A DNA stretch of 36,416 bases from Komagataeibacter xylinus NBRC 15237 (GTDB taxonomy: Bacteria; Pseudomonadota; Alphaproteobacteria; Acetobacterales; Acetobacteraceae): NCBI RefSeq assembly GCF_001571345.1, contig NZ_BCTP01000031.1, positions 1 to 36,416 of the forward strand. Direction: 5' to 3'. Each line of letters begins with the position of its first letter. The first letter of the stretch is position 1. The notes under the pieces are model-generated. The model did not search any database. It was not told the origin of the DNA and saw nothing but the letters and a program-made list of their open reading frames with translations. The position numbers were made by a program, and so were the translations under genes. Shown one piece after another: positions 1 through 8,004 of this stretch.

Positions 1-1022
1 ACGTATCTGCCGGTTACGGTGAACTGGTGCAGGAATTCGGCGAGAGCATGCTTGCCCGGGCCGCAGTGTGGCTGACAAATCGTGAAAGCAAGGCAAGTTT
101 CACCATTGAAGGCGAGGAGCACCAACTTGACCGGATCCAGCGCTTCAGCCACGTACTCGCCACGAGGACAGGGCATGGGGCAGTCCCCCTGACAGATACT
201 GACCTTGCCGACTTGCAACGCAACATCCTCGGTGACGTCACAATAACCGAGCATTTTGGCTTGCGGCTGTCACCGGTATTCGTTGGAGAATACACGATGA
301 GGTACGAGAATGTTGTTCATTACCTCGCGCCTCCCGCACAAGACGTAGCGGATATGCTTGGAGGATTAAAAATTTTCCTCGACAGGACGGAAGGACAGTC
401 TCCTGTCATGCGTAGCGCCGTGGCAGCCTTCGGGTTCGTCTACATCCATCCTCTTTCTGACGGGAACGGCCGTGTACACCGGTTCCTGATAAACGACGTT
501 CTCAGGCGGGACGGCGCCATCCCCGACCAGATCATCCTTCCCATCTCAGCTACCATCATTGGAGACCCGACGAGCAGGCGAAACTACGACCAGATTCTGG
601 ACAGGGTTTCAAAACCCCTAATGCGACAGATCACGGATCATGTCTCTTTCGATCGTGACATGAAGACCTATCCTGATGGGATAAAATCCAATCTCGACTT
701 CTCGAATCCTGACCTGGCGAAACCGGCCTGGCGCTATATCAATTTCGCCCCCCACGTTATCTATCTCAGCACAGCACTAGAGATGACCATCAAGCACCAC
801 ATGAAAGAGGAAGCCATATATCTCCGGTCGCACCATAATGCCCGGCAGGCACTCAAGGAACTTGTTGAAATGCCGGATATGGATGCCGACCGCATCATCC
901 GGTCATTACGGGACACTCATTTCATACCAAGCGGCAAGATTCAGAAAAAATATCCCATGATCGAAAAATTCAGGCTTTGGAACGCCATCTCTGAGGCGCT
1001 GAGGCGTTCATTCTCTGAATGA
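1..1022 (+). CDS. Fic family protein (5' end cut by window)
   Basis: Fic enzymes transfer AMP or another nucleotide monophosphate to a hydroxyl side chain of a target protein. The frame is open to the left edge of the window, so the true start probably lies outside. The first possible start inside is GTG at 27, giving 331 residues. Numbered from there, the core motif HPLSDGNGRVHR at residues 141-152 has the catalytic His and the phosphate-binding GNGR, and so looks active. Residues 24-29 (SFTIEG) fit the inhibitory helix motif (S/T)xxxE(G/N), whose Glu blocks ATP binding. It sits N-terminal to the Fic core, as in class II Fic proteins, so self-inhibition is expected. No partner gene is visible downstream. 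The target is unknown. It could be a toxin or a regulatory AMPylator. Confidence 0.9.
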   Translation, partial: VSAGYGELVQEFGESMLARAAVWLTNRESKASFTIEGEEHQLDRIQRFSHVLATRTGHGAVPLTDTDLADLQRNILGDVTITEHFGLRLSPVFVGEYTMRYENVVHYLAPPAQDVADMLGGLKIFLDRTEGQSPVMRSAVAAFGFVYIHPLSDGNGRVHRFLINDVLRRDGAIPDQIILPISATIIGDPTSRRNYDQILDRVSKPLMRQITDHVSFDRDMKTYPDGIKSNLDFSNPDLAKPAWRYINFAPHVIYLSTALEMTIKHHMKEEAIYLRSHHNARQALKELVEMPDMDADRIIRSLRDTHFIPSGKIQKKYPMIEKFRLWNAISEALRRSFSE

Positions 1023-1411
1023 TTGCGCGTGGACCGACCGTGATAAGTAGAAAGTTGTCCGTCACCAGATATGGGATCTGAAAAAGGGTTGTCCGAGCTG
1101 AAAAGGCAGGCTGCCCTCGTGAGAGCACAACTTTGTAGTCATCGCCTATGGATTTTCACTGAGAACTGAATTCTTCCACAAGGTGCATAACGCAAGGGCT
1201 TAGGATCGCAATCCGCAATCTGGATTGTATAAAAGGCATCTTTCGTCCGGATTTATCGACGTAACGCCCCGAACTGGATCATGGTCCGGTCAAACAGGAA
1301 CAGCCGCAGTCGGCACCCTACGGCGTAGCGAAGAAGCGCTGCCTTCGTATATTGCCGCGTTCCTGAGCCAGGAGATCGCCGCGCCGCCCAGTCCGACGGC
1401 GCGTTCCCCTT
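1023..1411. other. Intergenic, no gene recognised
   Basis: About 390 bases lie between the Fic gene and the end of the MucR-like gene. A plus-strand reading frame from 1225 runs into the antisense of the MucR gene and resembles no family I know. The 7-mer TTGTCCG occurs twice about 43 bases apart (about 1056 and 1089), which may be debris of an old insertion. I see no convincing promoter, terminator or RNA. Confidence 0.4.
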
Positions 1412-1897
1412 TTAGTGGGCGGCCTTCTTTCTACCCCGGCGGCGTCCTTGCGGCCTGTCAGGCAATGCAGGCTCTGTCGTGCCCTCATCACCAGATTTGG
1501 TGGCAGTGGACGTTATATCCCGCCCCAGTCCAATCTCTCGTGCAAGTTCCGATCGGCGTGCTGTGTAATTGGGAGCGACCATAGGATAATGAGACGGAAG
1601 TCCCCATTTCCGCCGATATTCTTCAGGCGTCATGCCATAGGATGCCTGCAGATGCCGTTTAAGCATTTTCAGCTTTTTCCCATCTTCAAGGCATATGATA
1701 TAATCCGGAAATACGGACCGCTTGATGGAAACGGCAGGTATCTGTTCTTTTACTCTCAAAGTAGTCGGGACGGACAATGAATTGTAAACAGCCCCAATCA
1801 GCCTGATAAGTTCATCCGGCAATATTTTGTTTCCCGATACATAAGCGGTTATGATTTCCACGGTCAGCACCAGCTGTCTTTGTTGTTCTTCGGGCAT
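1412..1897 (-). CDS. MucR/Ros family transcriptional regulator
   Basis: MucR/Ros proteins are alphaproteobacterial zinc-finger-like DNA-binding regulators, often compared with H-NS, that silence AT-rich promoters. The 161 residues hold an N-terminal helical oligomerisation region and a central DNA-binding core (about 55-125) with the signatures PDYIICLEDGKK, TPEEYRRKWGLP and YPMVAPNYTARRSELA. The tail GRRRGRKKAAH is basic and AT-hook-like. At the metal site, the Ros pattern Cys-x2-Cys-x9-His-x4-His is here C69, D72, H82, Y87, so two of four classic ligands are replaced. Some MucR homologues fold without zinc, so function may be kept. The ATG at 1897 has an AAGG ribosome site about 8 bases upstream. 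It is the only general transcription regulator in this part of the window and could control the transfer genes. Confidence 0.93.
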   Translation of the reverse strand: MPEEQQRQLVLTVEIITAYVSGNKILPDELIRLIGAVYNSLSVPTTLRVKEQIPAVSIKRSVFPDYIICLEDGKKLKMLKRHLQASYGMTPEEYRRKWGLPSHYPMVAPNYTARRSELAREIGLGRDITSTATKSGDEGTTEPALPDRPQGRRRGRKKAAH

Positions 1898-1960
1898 TGT
1901 TCATCACCTTAACAGACGAAAAAACTGTGGCCCTGTATATAACACCGCTATTGGGAATAG

Positions 1961-1979
1961 TCCTCGACGTTTTCGAGGA
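1961..1979. promoter_or_regulatory. Perfect palindrome upstream of the mucR-like gene
   Basis: TCCTCGA and TCGAGGA, 7-base arms with a 5-base spacer, lie 64 bases upstream of the MucR-like start. On the minus strand the sequence between it and the gene contains a TATATA-like box, so it may be an operator or promoter element. This is inferred from position only. Confidence 0.35.
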
Positions 1980-2140
1980 TCTGGCAGATTGCAGAACAGA
2001 TATGCTCTTGAACTGATATCTATAGGGTCCTGTGCCCGCTCATCTGTATTTTATCTGATCGTCAACACTTCTGGCTTTCTGCCGCAAGCCTGTTACCTGT
2101 TGCCCGCACAGCATCAAGACGCCATATCTGCAATACGAAA

Positions 2141-2365
2141 TCATCTGGAGCCGGTGTCAGCCGGGCACTCAGACACACGTTCCTCCTCGGTCCAGGAAGG
2201 TCTTGAGGCGTGCACATGTCTGGAAGCTTCAGTCGCGCCAATAATGCGCGACAGACTTTCAGGGATCTGTTCACGCACAACATCATTGAACCGGGCACGC
2301 AATTCGTTCTTCAACCAGCAGTCGAACGGATCAGGATCTCCCCGGAAAGACACATCGTCCATCAT
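2141..2365 (-). CDS. NepR-like anti-sigma factor
   Basis: A 74-residue protein. Residues 17-43 (WLKNELRARF, then NDVVREQIPESLSRIIG) match the core of NepR, the anti-sigma factor that holds EcfG in the alphaproteobacterial general stress response until phosphorylated PhyR binds it. The key pattern is LRA-x-(F/Y)-(N/D)-(D/E)-VV-x-E-x-(I/V)-P. The length fits the family. The start is ATG at 2365 or the adjacent ATG at 2362; an AGG sits 4-7 bases upstream. Neither phyR nor ecfG is in the window, so it stands alone on what looks like a plasmid. It may act on a chromosomal EcfG. The C-terminal 30 residues are not recognised. The call rests on motif recognition by eye. Confidence 0.62.
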   Translation of the reverse strand: MMDDVSFRGDPDPFDCWLKNELRARFNDVVREQIPESLSRIIGATEASRHVHASRPSWTEEERVSECPADTGSR

Positions 2366-2522
2366 TAACCTGCTATCTGCTGCTCCCCGCCTGCCTAACG
2401 ATACGCAGCCGACTTCGTTGCGCAAATGACCAAAGCGTGCGTCAGATCTGAGATGTTGTCGCGGTATGGCACACGGTCGGCAGGATCCAGATACGGGTGA
2501 GAACAGCAGAAAGCCGGACGCT

Positions 2523-5500
2523 CTAGCTGGCGGCGCCTGGCGACGCAGATGGCGTATGGTGACGCCTGCCCAGCACCTGGGCGGCCCGCTGGCTCCGAAG
2601 CGTCTGCTCTGCACCCGTCATGACCGCTGGTGCGTTCCTGATCATGACCTGCAGCCTAGCGTCGATCTCGGCCAGACGCGCCTTATGCAAGCGCTCGGCC
2701 AGACGCGCCTGGGTCTCCAGAATAATCTCCCTGCCATATGGGCGACCTGACTTCATCAGTGTCTCCTGCGTGCGCCCAAGCGCGATCAGTTCCCGGATCC
2801 TCGCATCCTGGGCCTTGCGGGTTCGGGCAACCAGATCCGTGCCCAATGATTTATATGGTTTATGCGCCATTTTCTTTGCCACGTGATTCCACAGATCGTC
2901 ACTGGTGATGGGCGTCGTATCCCCGAGCGCCCTCTGGTTCCGGACCGCCTCAAAGGTCGCGGCATCCGAGATCATGGTCCATGTGGTTCCACGCGCCCGG
3001 CTTTCTGCAACGTATGAGGTAAATCCCGTCGCCAGTTCAACGCCTCGCGGCAGGGCGTTGATGTGCTCGTCTGAAGTAAGCCCCTGTGCGGCATCAATCG
3101 TCATGGCATGCCCGAACCCCAGCAGTACCCGACCAGTCTTCACATCACGAAACCGCCGCCATTCAACATCAGCAACAAGCCCGTCCTTCGTGCGGACACG
3201 AAGCCCCGCATCACCATGGGCCAGAACCTCCACCACATCGCCGTTATTTCCGACTGTGGCGCCCTTTCCATCCACGCTGCCCCACGTCCGACGATACAGC
3301 CGAAGCCGGTCGCCCGTAGCGATCGCAAGATCATAGGTCTCGCCACGCTGATCAATGGCCTGCACGGTAATTTCATGTGTCGAGATCTCGCCGCGCTCCT
3401 GCAGGATCCTGCGGACTGCGCGACTCAGATCGGCAGCATCCTGATTGGTCAGCGCCGACATGCTGATCGTCTTGGCCCGGCCTCGCTGCGGGCCGGCCCC
3501 CTCGGCTACCAGGGCATCGCGACGCGTCACATACAGCCGGGCAATATCCTGCAGGACTTCCTCATGGTCGCCGCCGACCAGACGGATCGTTCCATCCGCC
3601 CGTTTCATATCGATCGCATCCCGGACTTCCTTCAGATGGAACCTGTTACGGACGTCGTCATCATTTTCCTCGTCCGTATGCGCGTTTGCCGCAGCTCCCT
3701 TGAACTCGTGGGCTTCCAGATCGCTCTCTTCCGGCTCTGCGCCACGAAACATGTCGGCAATCTGGCGATTTCTCGCAGATACCTGCCGGACACTGGACAG
3801 AAGCTCCGGCATGTCTTCCGGATCCAGAACCCGGCGCAGCATCTCGATGGAGTCCCCTGCCTCGATATTCTGCGCCTGCTCGTGGTCACCCAGCGCCTTG
3901 ACCGTGCAACCAGTATCACGCTGCACCTGTAACAGGCGAAGCATCTGGCGCGGGCCGACCTGACCGACCTCGTCAATCACCAGCACCGTATTCTGGTCCA
4001 CATCAACGTCACCGCGCTCCAGCCGCGCCAGAAAGGGCAGCATCGCGCTTGTGTCAAAGATGCCGGCCTCACGTAATGCGTCCGCCTGGCGCCAGGCATT
4101 GGCAATCCCGATAACCCTGCGACCATTCGTGTCATAACGCGTATCATGTTTCCACGCATCAACCAGCGGAGACAGCAGCGCCGTCTTCCCGGAGCCCGCG
4201 ACACCGGTGAGCATGGAGAGCGCGCCGCCCCGGCCAAGAGCGTAGATAGCGGCCTTCTGGGTCTTTCCATGATCGCTTGCAAAGTCGAGGGATGATCGTC
4301 CGATCGCTTCCGTGATCTGGCGGTCCGACAGCGCCCCGCTTCGGTCTCCTGACGCACGAGCTGCCTGAATCGCGAGGTCCTCCTCGATGGCGATCTGCGC
4401 GGAATTCGTCACCCTCAGCCTGTCGCCGCGCATCTCCTGAATCAGCGAGACCCGTTCCCCGCTGAGTTCAAGACCACGCTGTTCAATAAGGGCCACGACA
4501 TGATCAATGTCCTTCACCCCGCCCTCGATGCCGGTGCCGATCAGGCCCCGGGCCGCATACGTTCGAAGCTTGTCGTGATCGATCACGGCGGCTGTTTCAA
4601 ACTCCCCTGCGAGATGGCGCGCAGCGAAACGATAGGCAATGTCGTATCGTTGTTCCCTGGTGCCCACGGGCGCTGCTGGCGTGCCAAGTAGACTTTTTTC
4701 TTCCCAGCCAAGACGCCTGGCCTGTTCTCGCCATATCTCATGGTCGCTCGTGCCTTTGTCCTTGTCGAGCCGGGCTGCCAGGCCGGCCATGGACAGGATG
4801 CGGCGCTTGCGTTCGATCGGCATATGCGCCCAGTCCGCTCCTTCCGCCGCGGCGTAATCCTTGGCCGCCCTGATGACGTTCCGTCGTCCCTTGCTGAAGA
4901 AATCCGATATATTCTGCGGCACGGCCGAGATGACCGTCGCCTGTTCACTCGCATCGTATTGCTGGGCGATGCCGATCCGGCGCAATTCATCAGCGAGCTG
5001 TGCCTGGAAATATGCTCCAAATTCGTGAACGCGCGATCGCAGCCGCTTCGTGTCGAGTGAACCCACATGCCCCTCTTCCGTAACCACGACATTGAACAGG
5101 GCATTATGGATATGGGCATGGGGATCGCCGCCTGCTGGCGTATCGATCAGATAGGTCTGGCCTGTCGCCGCGTCACGCGCCTCGACCGTCGGGCGCGCGG
5201 TATCATGCCGGAATGACACCCAGGCGACCTCGCCCGGGTCGGCACCGTCTTCGCCCCCGTGACCGCGCCGTGCGAAGCCGATTTCCCGCGCGACATAGAG
5301 CATTGTCGCGTCGTTTGCCCGATCAATGGCGTGCCAGATGGCTGCCCTCTCGGCTTCGGTCGGCGCAAACTCGGCCGCAAGGGTAACTGATTTGTGTGGC
5401 GCCAAAGTCAGATCATAGGCACTGATCTTGCGGGCGTTCCTTGACCAGTCCTCGCCATTTTCGGCCCTCTTTGCTTCAAACAGGCGATTGAGTTGCGCGT

Positions 5501-5741
5501 TCTTCGGTGGTGTCTTCGGATCAATGCCAAGAGCCGCCGCGATCTTGGGCTGCATGTCCGGTCGCCACGAGGCCCGCCCGTCGCGACCGGTGTAATAGCT
5601 GGTCAGTCGGCCACCATCCGCGTCAGGCACTTTTCCGGGCTGGGTACGGAAGTCGTGCTCCGGATCTGGCAGTTCCTGTGTGAAATAGGCAGTAATCAGC
5701 CGACCACTGCTCTCAGCCGAGATTTTCCGGAACGTCATCAT
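2523..5741 (-). CDS. MobF-family conjugative relaxase-helicase (TrwC/TraA type)
   Basis: This enzyme nicks the plasmid at oriT, stays bound to the 5' end and unwinds the strand for transfer. The N-terminal TrwC relaxase domain (about 1-300) has candidate catalytic tyrosines Y19 and Y49/Y50, D110 in YDLTLAPHKSV, and the metal-binding triad H208, H210, H212 in DPHAHIH. A RecD2-like helicase domain follows, with Walker A GVAGSGKT near residue 514 and Walker B VIDEVGQ near 590. At 1072 residues it is full length for MobF. The first tyrosine stands alone (AYF rather than YY) and is about 30 residues from the second pair, farther than in TrwC or TraI. The ATG at 5741 overlaps the upstream stop as TGATG, implying translational coupling. 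The C-terminal 100 residues are basic and helical. Confidence 0.96.
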   Translation of the reverse strand: MMTFRKISAESSGRLITAYFTQELPDPEHDFRTQPGKVPDADGGRLTSYYTGRDGRASWRPDMQPKIAAALGIDPKTPPKNAQLNRLFEAKRAENGEDWSRNARKISAYDLTLAPHKSVTLAAEFAPTEAERAAIWHAIDRANDATMLYVAREIGFARRGHGGEDGADPGEVAWVSFRHDTARPTVEARDAATGQTYLIDTPAGGDPHAHIHNALFNVVVTEEGHVGSLDTKRLRSRVHEFGAYFQAQLADELRRIGIAQQYDASEQATVISAVPQNISDFFSKGRRNVIRAAKDYAAAEGADWAHMPIERKRRILSMAGLAARLDKDKGTSDHEIWREQARRLGWEEKSLLGTPAAPVGTREQRYDIAYRFAARHLAGEFETAAVIDHDKLRTYAARGLIGTGIEGGVKDIDHVVALIEQRGLELSGERVSLIQEMRGDRLRVTNSAQIAIEEDLAIQAARASGDRSGALSDRQITEAIGRSSLDFASDHGKTQKAAIYALGRGGALSMLTGVAGSGKTALLSPLVDAWKHDTRYDTNGRRVIGIANAWRQADALREAGIFDTSAMLPFLARLERGDVDVDQNTVLVIDEVGQVGPRQMLRLLQVQRDTGCTVKALGDHEQAQNIEAGDSIEMLRRVLDPEDMPELLSSVRQVSARNRQIADMFRGAEPEESDLEAHEFKGAAANAHTDEENDDDVRNRFHLKEVRDAIDMKRADGTIRLVGGDHEEVLQDIARLYVTRRDALVAEGAGPQRGRAKTISMSALTNQDAADLSRAVRRILQERGEISTHEITVQAIDQRGETYDLAIATGDRLRLYRRTWGSVDGKGATVGNNGDVVEVLAHGDAGLRVRTKDGLVADVEWRRFRDVKTGRVLLGFGHAMTIDAAQGLTSDEHINALPRGVELATGFTSYVAESRARGTTWTMISDAATFEAVRNQRALGDTTPITSDDLWNHVAKKMAHKPYKSLGTDLVARTRKAQDARIRELIALGRTQETLMKSGRPYGREIILETQARLAERLHKARLAEIDARLQVMIRNAPAVMTGAEQTLRSQRAAQVLGRRHHTPSASPGAAS

Positions 5742-6037
5742 CAGGCATCGGCTCCATCCTCATCGTCGGGCCGGGCGGAGCGGGGCGTCCTCCCCTCCTG
5801 AATGTCGAGCAACCTGCCGGTTGTAAGATCAATACGTCTGAGCATCGGGTTCTGGGCTGCGATCAAGGTCACCAATCGGCCGAGAATTTCATCAAGCGTG
5901 GGCCCGTCGGAATCTTCCGGCGAGAGGATTTCAATGATCAGTGACAACTTGTCCTCAATCGCCCGCAGCCGTTCCCACAGGTCGTCGTCCTGGACTAGGG
6001 ATCTGCTTTGCCTTCTGTCTGCCTCGCGCATTATCAT
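5741..6037 (-). CDS. Small protein coupled to the relaxase, possible relaxosome accessory
   Basis: A 98-residue protein of unknown family. It is charged and largely helical, with a probable short coiled coil around residues 18-65 (LWERLRAIEDKLSLIIEIL and the region after it) and an acidic tail (DDEDGADA). Its stop overlaps the relaxase start by one base (TGATG), so the two are surely cotranslated. A gene of this size directly between oriT-like DNA and the relaxase often encodes an oriT-binding or relaxase-loading protein, but nothing in the sequence proves that. Start ATG at 6037 has GGGAA 3 bases upstream; a second in-frame ATG is two codons later. Confidence 0.72.
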   Translation of the reverse strand: MIMREADRRQSRSLVQDDDLWERLRAIEDKLSLIIEILSPEDSDGPTLDEILGRLVTLIAAQNPMLRRIDLTTGRLLDIQEGRTPRSARPDDEDGADA

Positions 6038-6127
6038 CGTTTCCCATGTGAGGACCGAGGGAAGTGTGACGTGGCATCACGCGACTTTACTGATTTTCTT
6101 CTGCCCGAGGCATCCTTCATCGCCCGC

Positions 6128-6157
6128 GCCTGCGCAAAAGGTGACATTTGCGCAGGC
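6128..6157. other. Inverted repeat, candidate oriT element
   Basis: Arms GCCTGCGCAAA (6128-6138) and TTTGCGCAGGC (6147-6157) are perfect over 11 bases with an 8-base spacer. The spacer overlaps AAGGTGACA (6138-6146), and the same 9-mer recurs at 6241-6249. The site lies about 90 bases upstream of the relaxase operon, where MobF plasmids keep oriT. The nic site itself cannot be assigned. Confidence 0.5.
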
Positions 6158-6280
6158 CGGAACAGCAAATCAACATGTGCTCCCGGGTTACGACCTGCAC
6201 CTGCCGCATCCAGACGGATCCCGCACTTGTCGACGCTACCAAGGTGACACCACGGGTTTGTCTGACGAACTGATTCCCCG

Positions 6281-6316
6281 CGACGTTCACGCGGTAATGG
6301 CTCCGTCCGAACGTCG
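6281..6316. repeat. Inverted repeat CGACGTTC / GAACGTCG upstream of the relaxase operon
   Basis: Perfect 8-base arms at 6281-6288 and 6309-6316 with a 20-base spacer. The inner 7 bases (CGACGTT / AACGTCG) also form the palindrome at 36337-36355. It may be an operator or part of oriT. Confidence 0.4.
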
Positions 6317-6486
6317 TGTTTAGGCAGTAGTCATAAGATGTCACTTGCTACATCGACAACCCAATGCTTCCCCTGCCAAAAAGATGGGGAAGCCATGCCC
6401 AACTTGGTCAACGATGATCACCATGTCTTATTACGTGAACAGAGCCTGTTGTCCGGATAAGATTCAGATTCTCGGCAGTCGGCGTG

Positions 6487-6686
6487 CTATTCTTCCAGCT
6501 CCACCAAAATCGCCGGGTTAATCTCCAGAGCACGGGCGAGACGAAGAGTTGCCAGAAACGTGGGATTGGACTTGTAAACGGGGTCGGCATCCCACCAGGC
6601 GTATAGGAAAGCATCATCCTGCTCGTCTGAATTCCGCGAGCATCGCTCTCATCGTCAGACGCATATTCCGTTTGGTAGGGCGACAT
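6487..6686 (-). pseudogene. Frameshifted remnant, possibly of an XRE-type regulator
   Basis: On the minus strand, ATG at 6686 opens MSPYQTEYASDDESDA and then the frame turns to low-complexity nonsense. In a neighbouring frame the same strand reads FLYAWWDADPVYK, SNPTFLATLRLARALEIN and PAILVELEE, then a TAG stop at 6487-6489. The last part resembles the final helices of XRE regulators (NPT-x-x-TL-x-x-A-x-AL). Joining the two parts needs one frameshift. It could be a dead antitoxin or regulator next to the toxin-antitoxin genes. I could not trace a complete helix-turn-helix, so the family is uncertain. Confidence 0.35.
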
Positions 6687-6716
6687 TTTTTCGCTATAAA
6701 GTGACCAGTTTAATGG

Positions 6717-6729
6717 TTCGGAGCCCGAA
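6717..6729. promoter_or_regulatory. Short palindrome over the vapB ribosome site
   Basis: TTCGG and CCGAA flank AGC, and the right arm touches the antitoxin ATG at 6730. The GGAG inside it is the ribosome binding site. Antitoxins commonly repress their own operon by binding palindromes here. A TATAAA box lies at about 6695. Confidence 0.35.
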
Positions 6730-6972
6730 ATGCAGACCGTCAACCTGGTGGAAGCCAAAGCCCATCTCAGTCGTCTGGTTGATCTGGCGAAGGAAGGAGA
6801 GTCCGTTCGTATTCTTCGTCGCGGCAAGGTCGTCGCACAACTCGTCAAGGCGGAGCCAGTACGTAAACCCATTGCAGTGAGTGCTCTTCGTTCACTTACC
6901 AGCATTATGACGCCGCAAAGGGAACCTGCTGCAGAAACTGTTCGCGCGATGCGTGATGAGGCAAGGTATTGA
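6730..6972 (+). CDS. Phd/YefM-type antitoxin (VapB partner)
   Basis: An 80-residue antitoxin. The N-terminal half (VNLVEAKAHLSRLVDLA, then VRILRRGKVVAQL) is the classic Phd/YefM DNA-binding fold. The C-terminal half is charged and should wrap the toxin. It would neutralise the PIN toxin encoded immediately downstream and repress the shared promoter. The toxin start (TTG 6969) overlaps its stop by 4 bases. A GGAG site lies 6 bases before the ATG. Confidence 0.9.
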   Translation: MQTVNLVEAKAHLSRLVDLAKEGESVRILRRGKVVAQLVKAEPVRKPIAVSALRSLTSIMTPQREPAAETVRAMRDEARY

Positions 6973-7394
6973 GTCTTTATCTCGATACATCGGTTCTTGT
7001 GGCGGCTCTGACCAATGAGGAAGAGACAACCCGGATGCAGGACTGGCTTGGCGCCCAGGCACCTGAAGATCTTTCCATCAGTGACTGGGTTGTCACCGAG
7101 TTTTCTTCAGCCCTGTCGATCAAGCTTCGCATGGGCCAGATTACCGTCACAGATCGAGCAAACAGCCTGGCCATGTTCACCCGTCTTCGCACAGAAAGCT
7201 TTGGTGTCATGCCTGTGACCAGTCAGAACTTCCGGACGGCGGCAAGATTTTCCGATCAGTATGCTCTGGGTCTGCGTGCCGGAGCCGCCCTCCATCTGGC
7301 AGTTTGTGCGGATCATGGCGCGACATTATGTACCCTGGATCGTCGTCTTGCCGAAGCGGGGCCCCAGGTCGGTCTGGCGACTACGCTCCTATGA
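6969..7394 (+). CDS. VapC-like PIN domain toxin with a missing catalytic Asp
   Basis: PIN toxins are Mg-dependent RNases, often cleaving tRNA or rRNA. The 141-residue protein has D6 (LYLDTS), E44 (VVTEF) and D124 (CTLDRR) of the acidic active site. The usual third acid, found in the motif LRAGDALHLA, is replaced: residues 102-111 read LRAGAALHLA, with A106 where Asp is expected (codon GCC). The rest of the fold and the C-terminal strand are intact. The toxin may be weakened or dead while still binding its antitoxin. The start is TTG at 6969, chosen because it gives the normal VapC N-terminus and a 4-base overlap with the antitoxin. Confidence 0.9.
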   Translation: MSLYLDTSVLVAALTNEEETTRMQDWLGAQAPEDLSISDWVVTEFSSALSIKLRMGQITVTDRANSLAMFTRLRTESFGVMPVTSQNFRTAARFSDQYALGLRAGAALHLAVCADHGATLCTLDRRLAEAGPQVGLATTLL

Positions 7395-7647
7395 TCGATC
7401 CTTGATTGAGGACCATTGGAAAATATCGCGAATTTACGATTGCGGTTCCAGGACGCATTACGATCGCATGCAGTCACACATTTGCTTTATCCCCGGACTG
7501 ACACGCAGGCTGCATCGATTACGGGTCAGCGCCCTGACATGATACAGGTAGGTCATATTGGACTGAGGACACCGCTTAGTGGGACCGGACGTAACGGCCG
7601 AAGCCGTTCATCAGATAGCCCACCGTCCTGCCCTCAAAATGAAATCC

Positions 7648-8004
7648 TCAGGATGATCTCTGCAGGAGATGCTCCAATTGAGCGATCAGGGCAGGCAAAG
7701 CCTCTTCTACCGTACGCCAAACAATCCCATAATTGATCTCGAAATAGCCGTGCGCGATCCGGTTCCGCATTCCGCGCATTTGCCTCCACGGAATATGCGG
7801 ATAACGCGCTACGTCATCCGGGTAGGCAGCCATAACTTTGGTCGTCGCTTCCCCAAGGATAAGCAGGCTCATGACAACGGCCTGCTGGGTCCTGCGATCC
7901 TTCAGAAAATCTTCGACCGCCATGCCTTGCACGAAGGAGCGGGCGTCGGTCGCTGCCTCGTGCATATGTCCCAGATAGTCAGTCAAACGAAAATGACGAC
8001 TCAC
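7648..8004 (-). CDS. hepT: HepT-like HEPN ribonuclease toxin
   Basis: A 118-residue HEPN-domain protein of the HepT/DUF86 family, the toxin of MntA-HepT modules. It has the RNase signature R-x4-H-x-Y exactly, at R80-H85-Y87 (RNRIAHGY). All residues needed for RNA cleavage appear present. Its start overlaps the stop of the nucleotidyltransferase antitoxin by 4 bases (8001-8004), so both are made from one message. In characterised systems MntA adds AMP to the Tyr of this motif (Y87 here) to silence the toxin. It converges on vapC, with 253 bases of apparently empty DNA (7395-7647) between. Confidence 0.9.
   Translation of the reverse strand: MSRHFRLTDYLGHMHEAATDARSFVQGMAVEDFLKDRRTQQAVVMSLLILGEATTKVMAAYPDDVARYPHIPWRQMRGMRNRIAHGYFEINYGIVWRTVEEALPALIAQLEHLLQRSS

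Noticed and set aside
1225-1584. A plus-strand frame overlapping the end of the MucR-like gene
   Set aside because: It runs antisense into a well-supported gene and lacks any family resemblance.
3108-3932. A 274-codon plus-strand frame within the relaxase gene
   Set aside because: Antisense to the relaxase helicase domain. The protein resembles nothing and has no start context.
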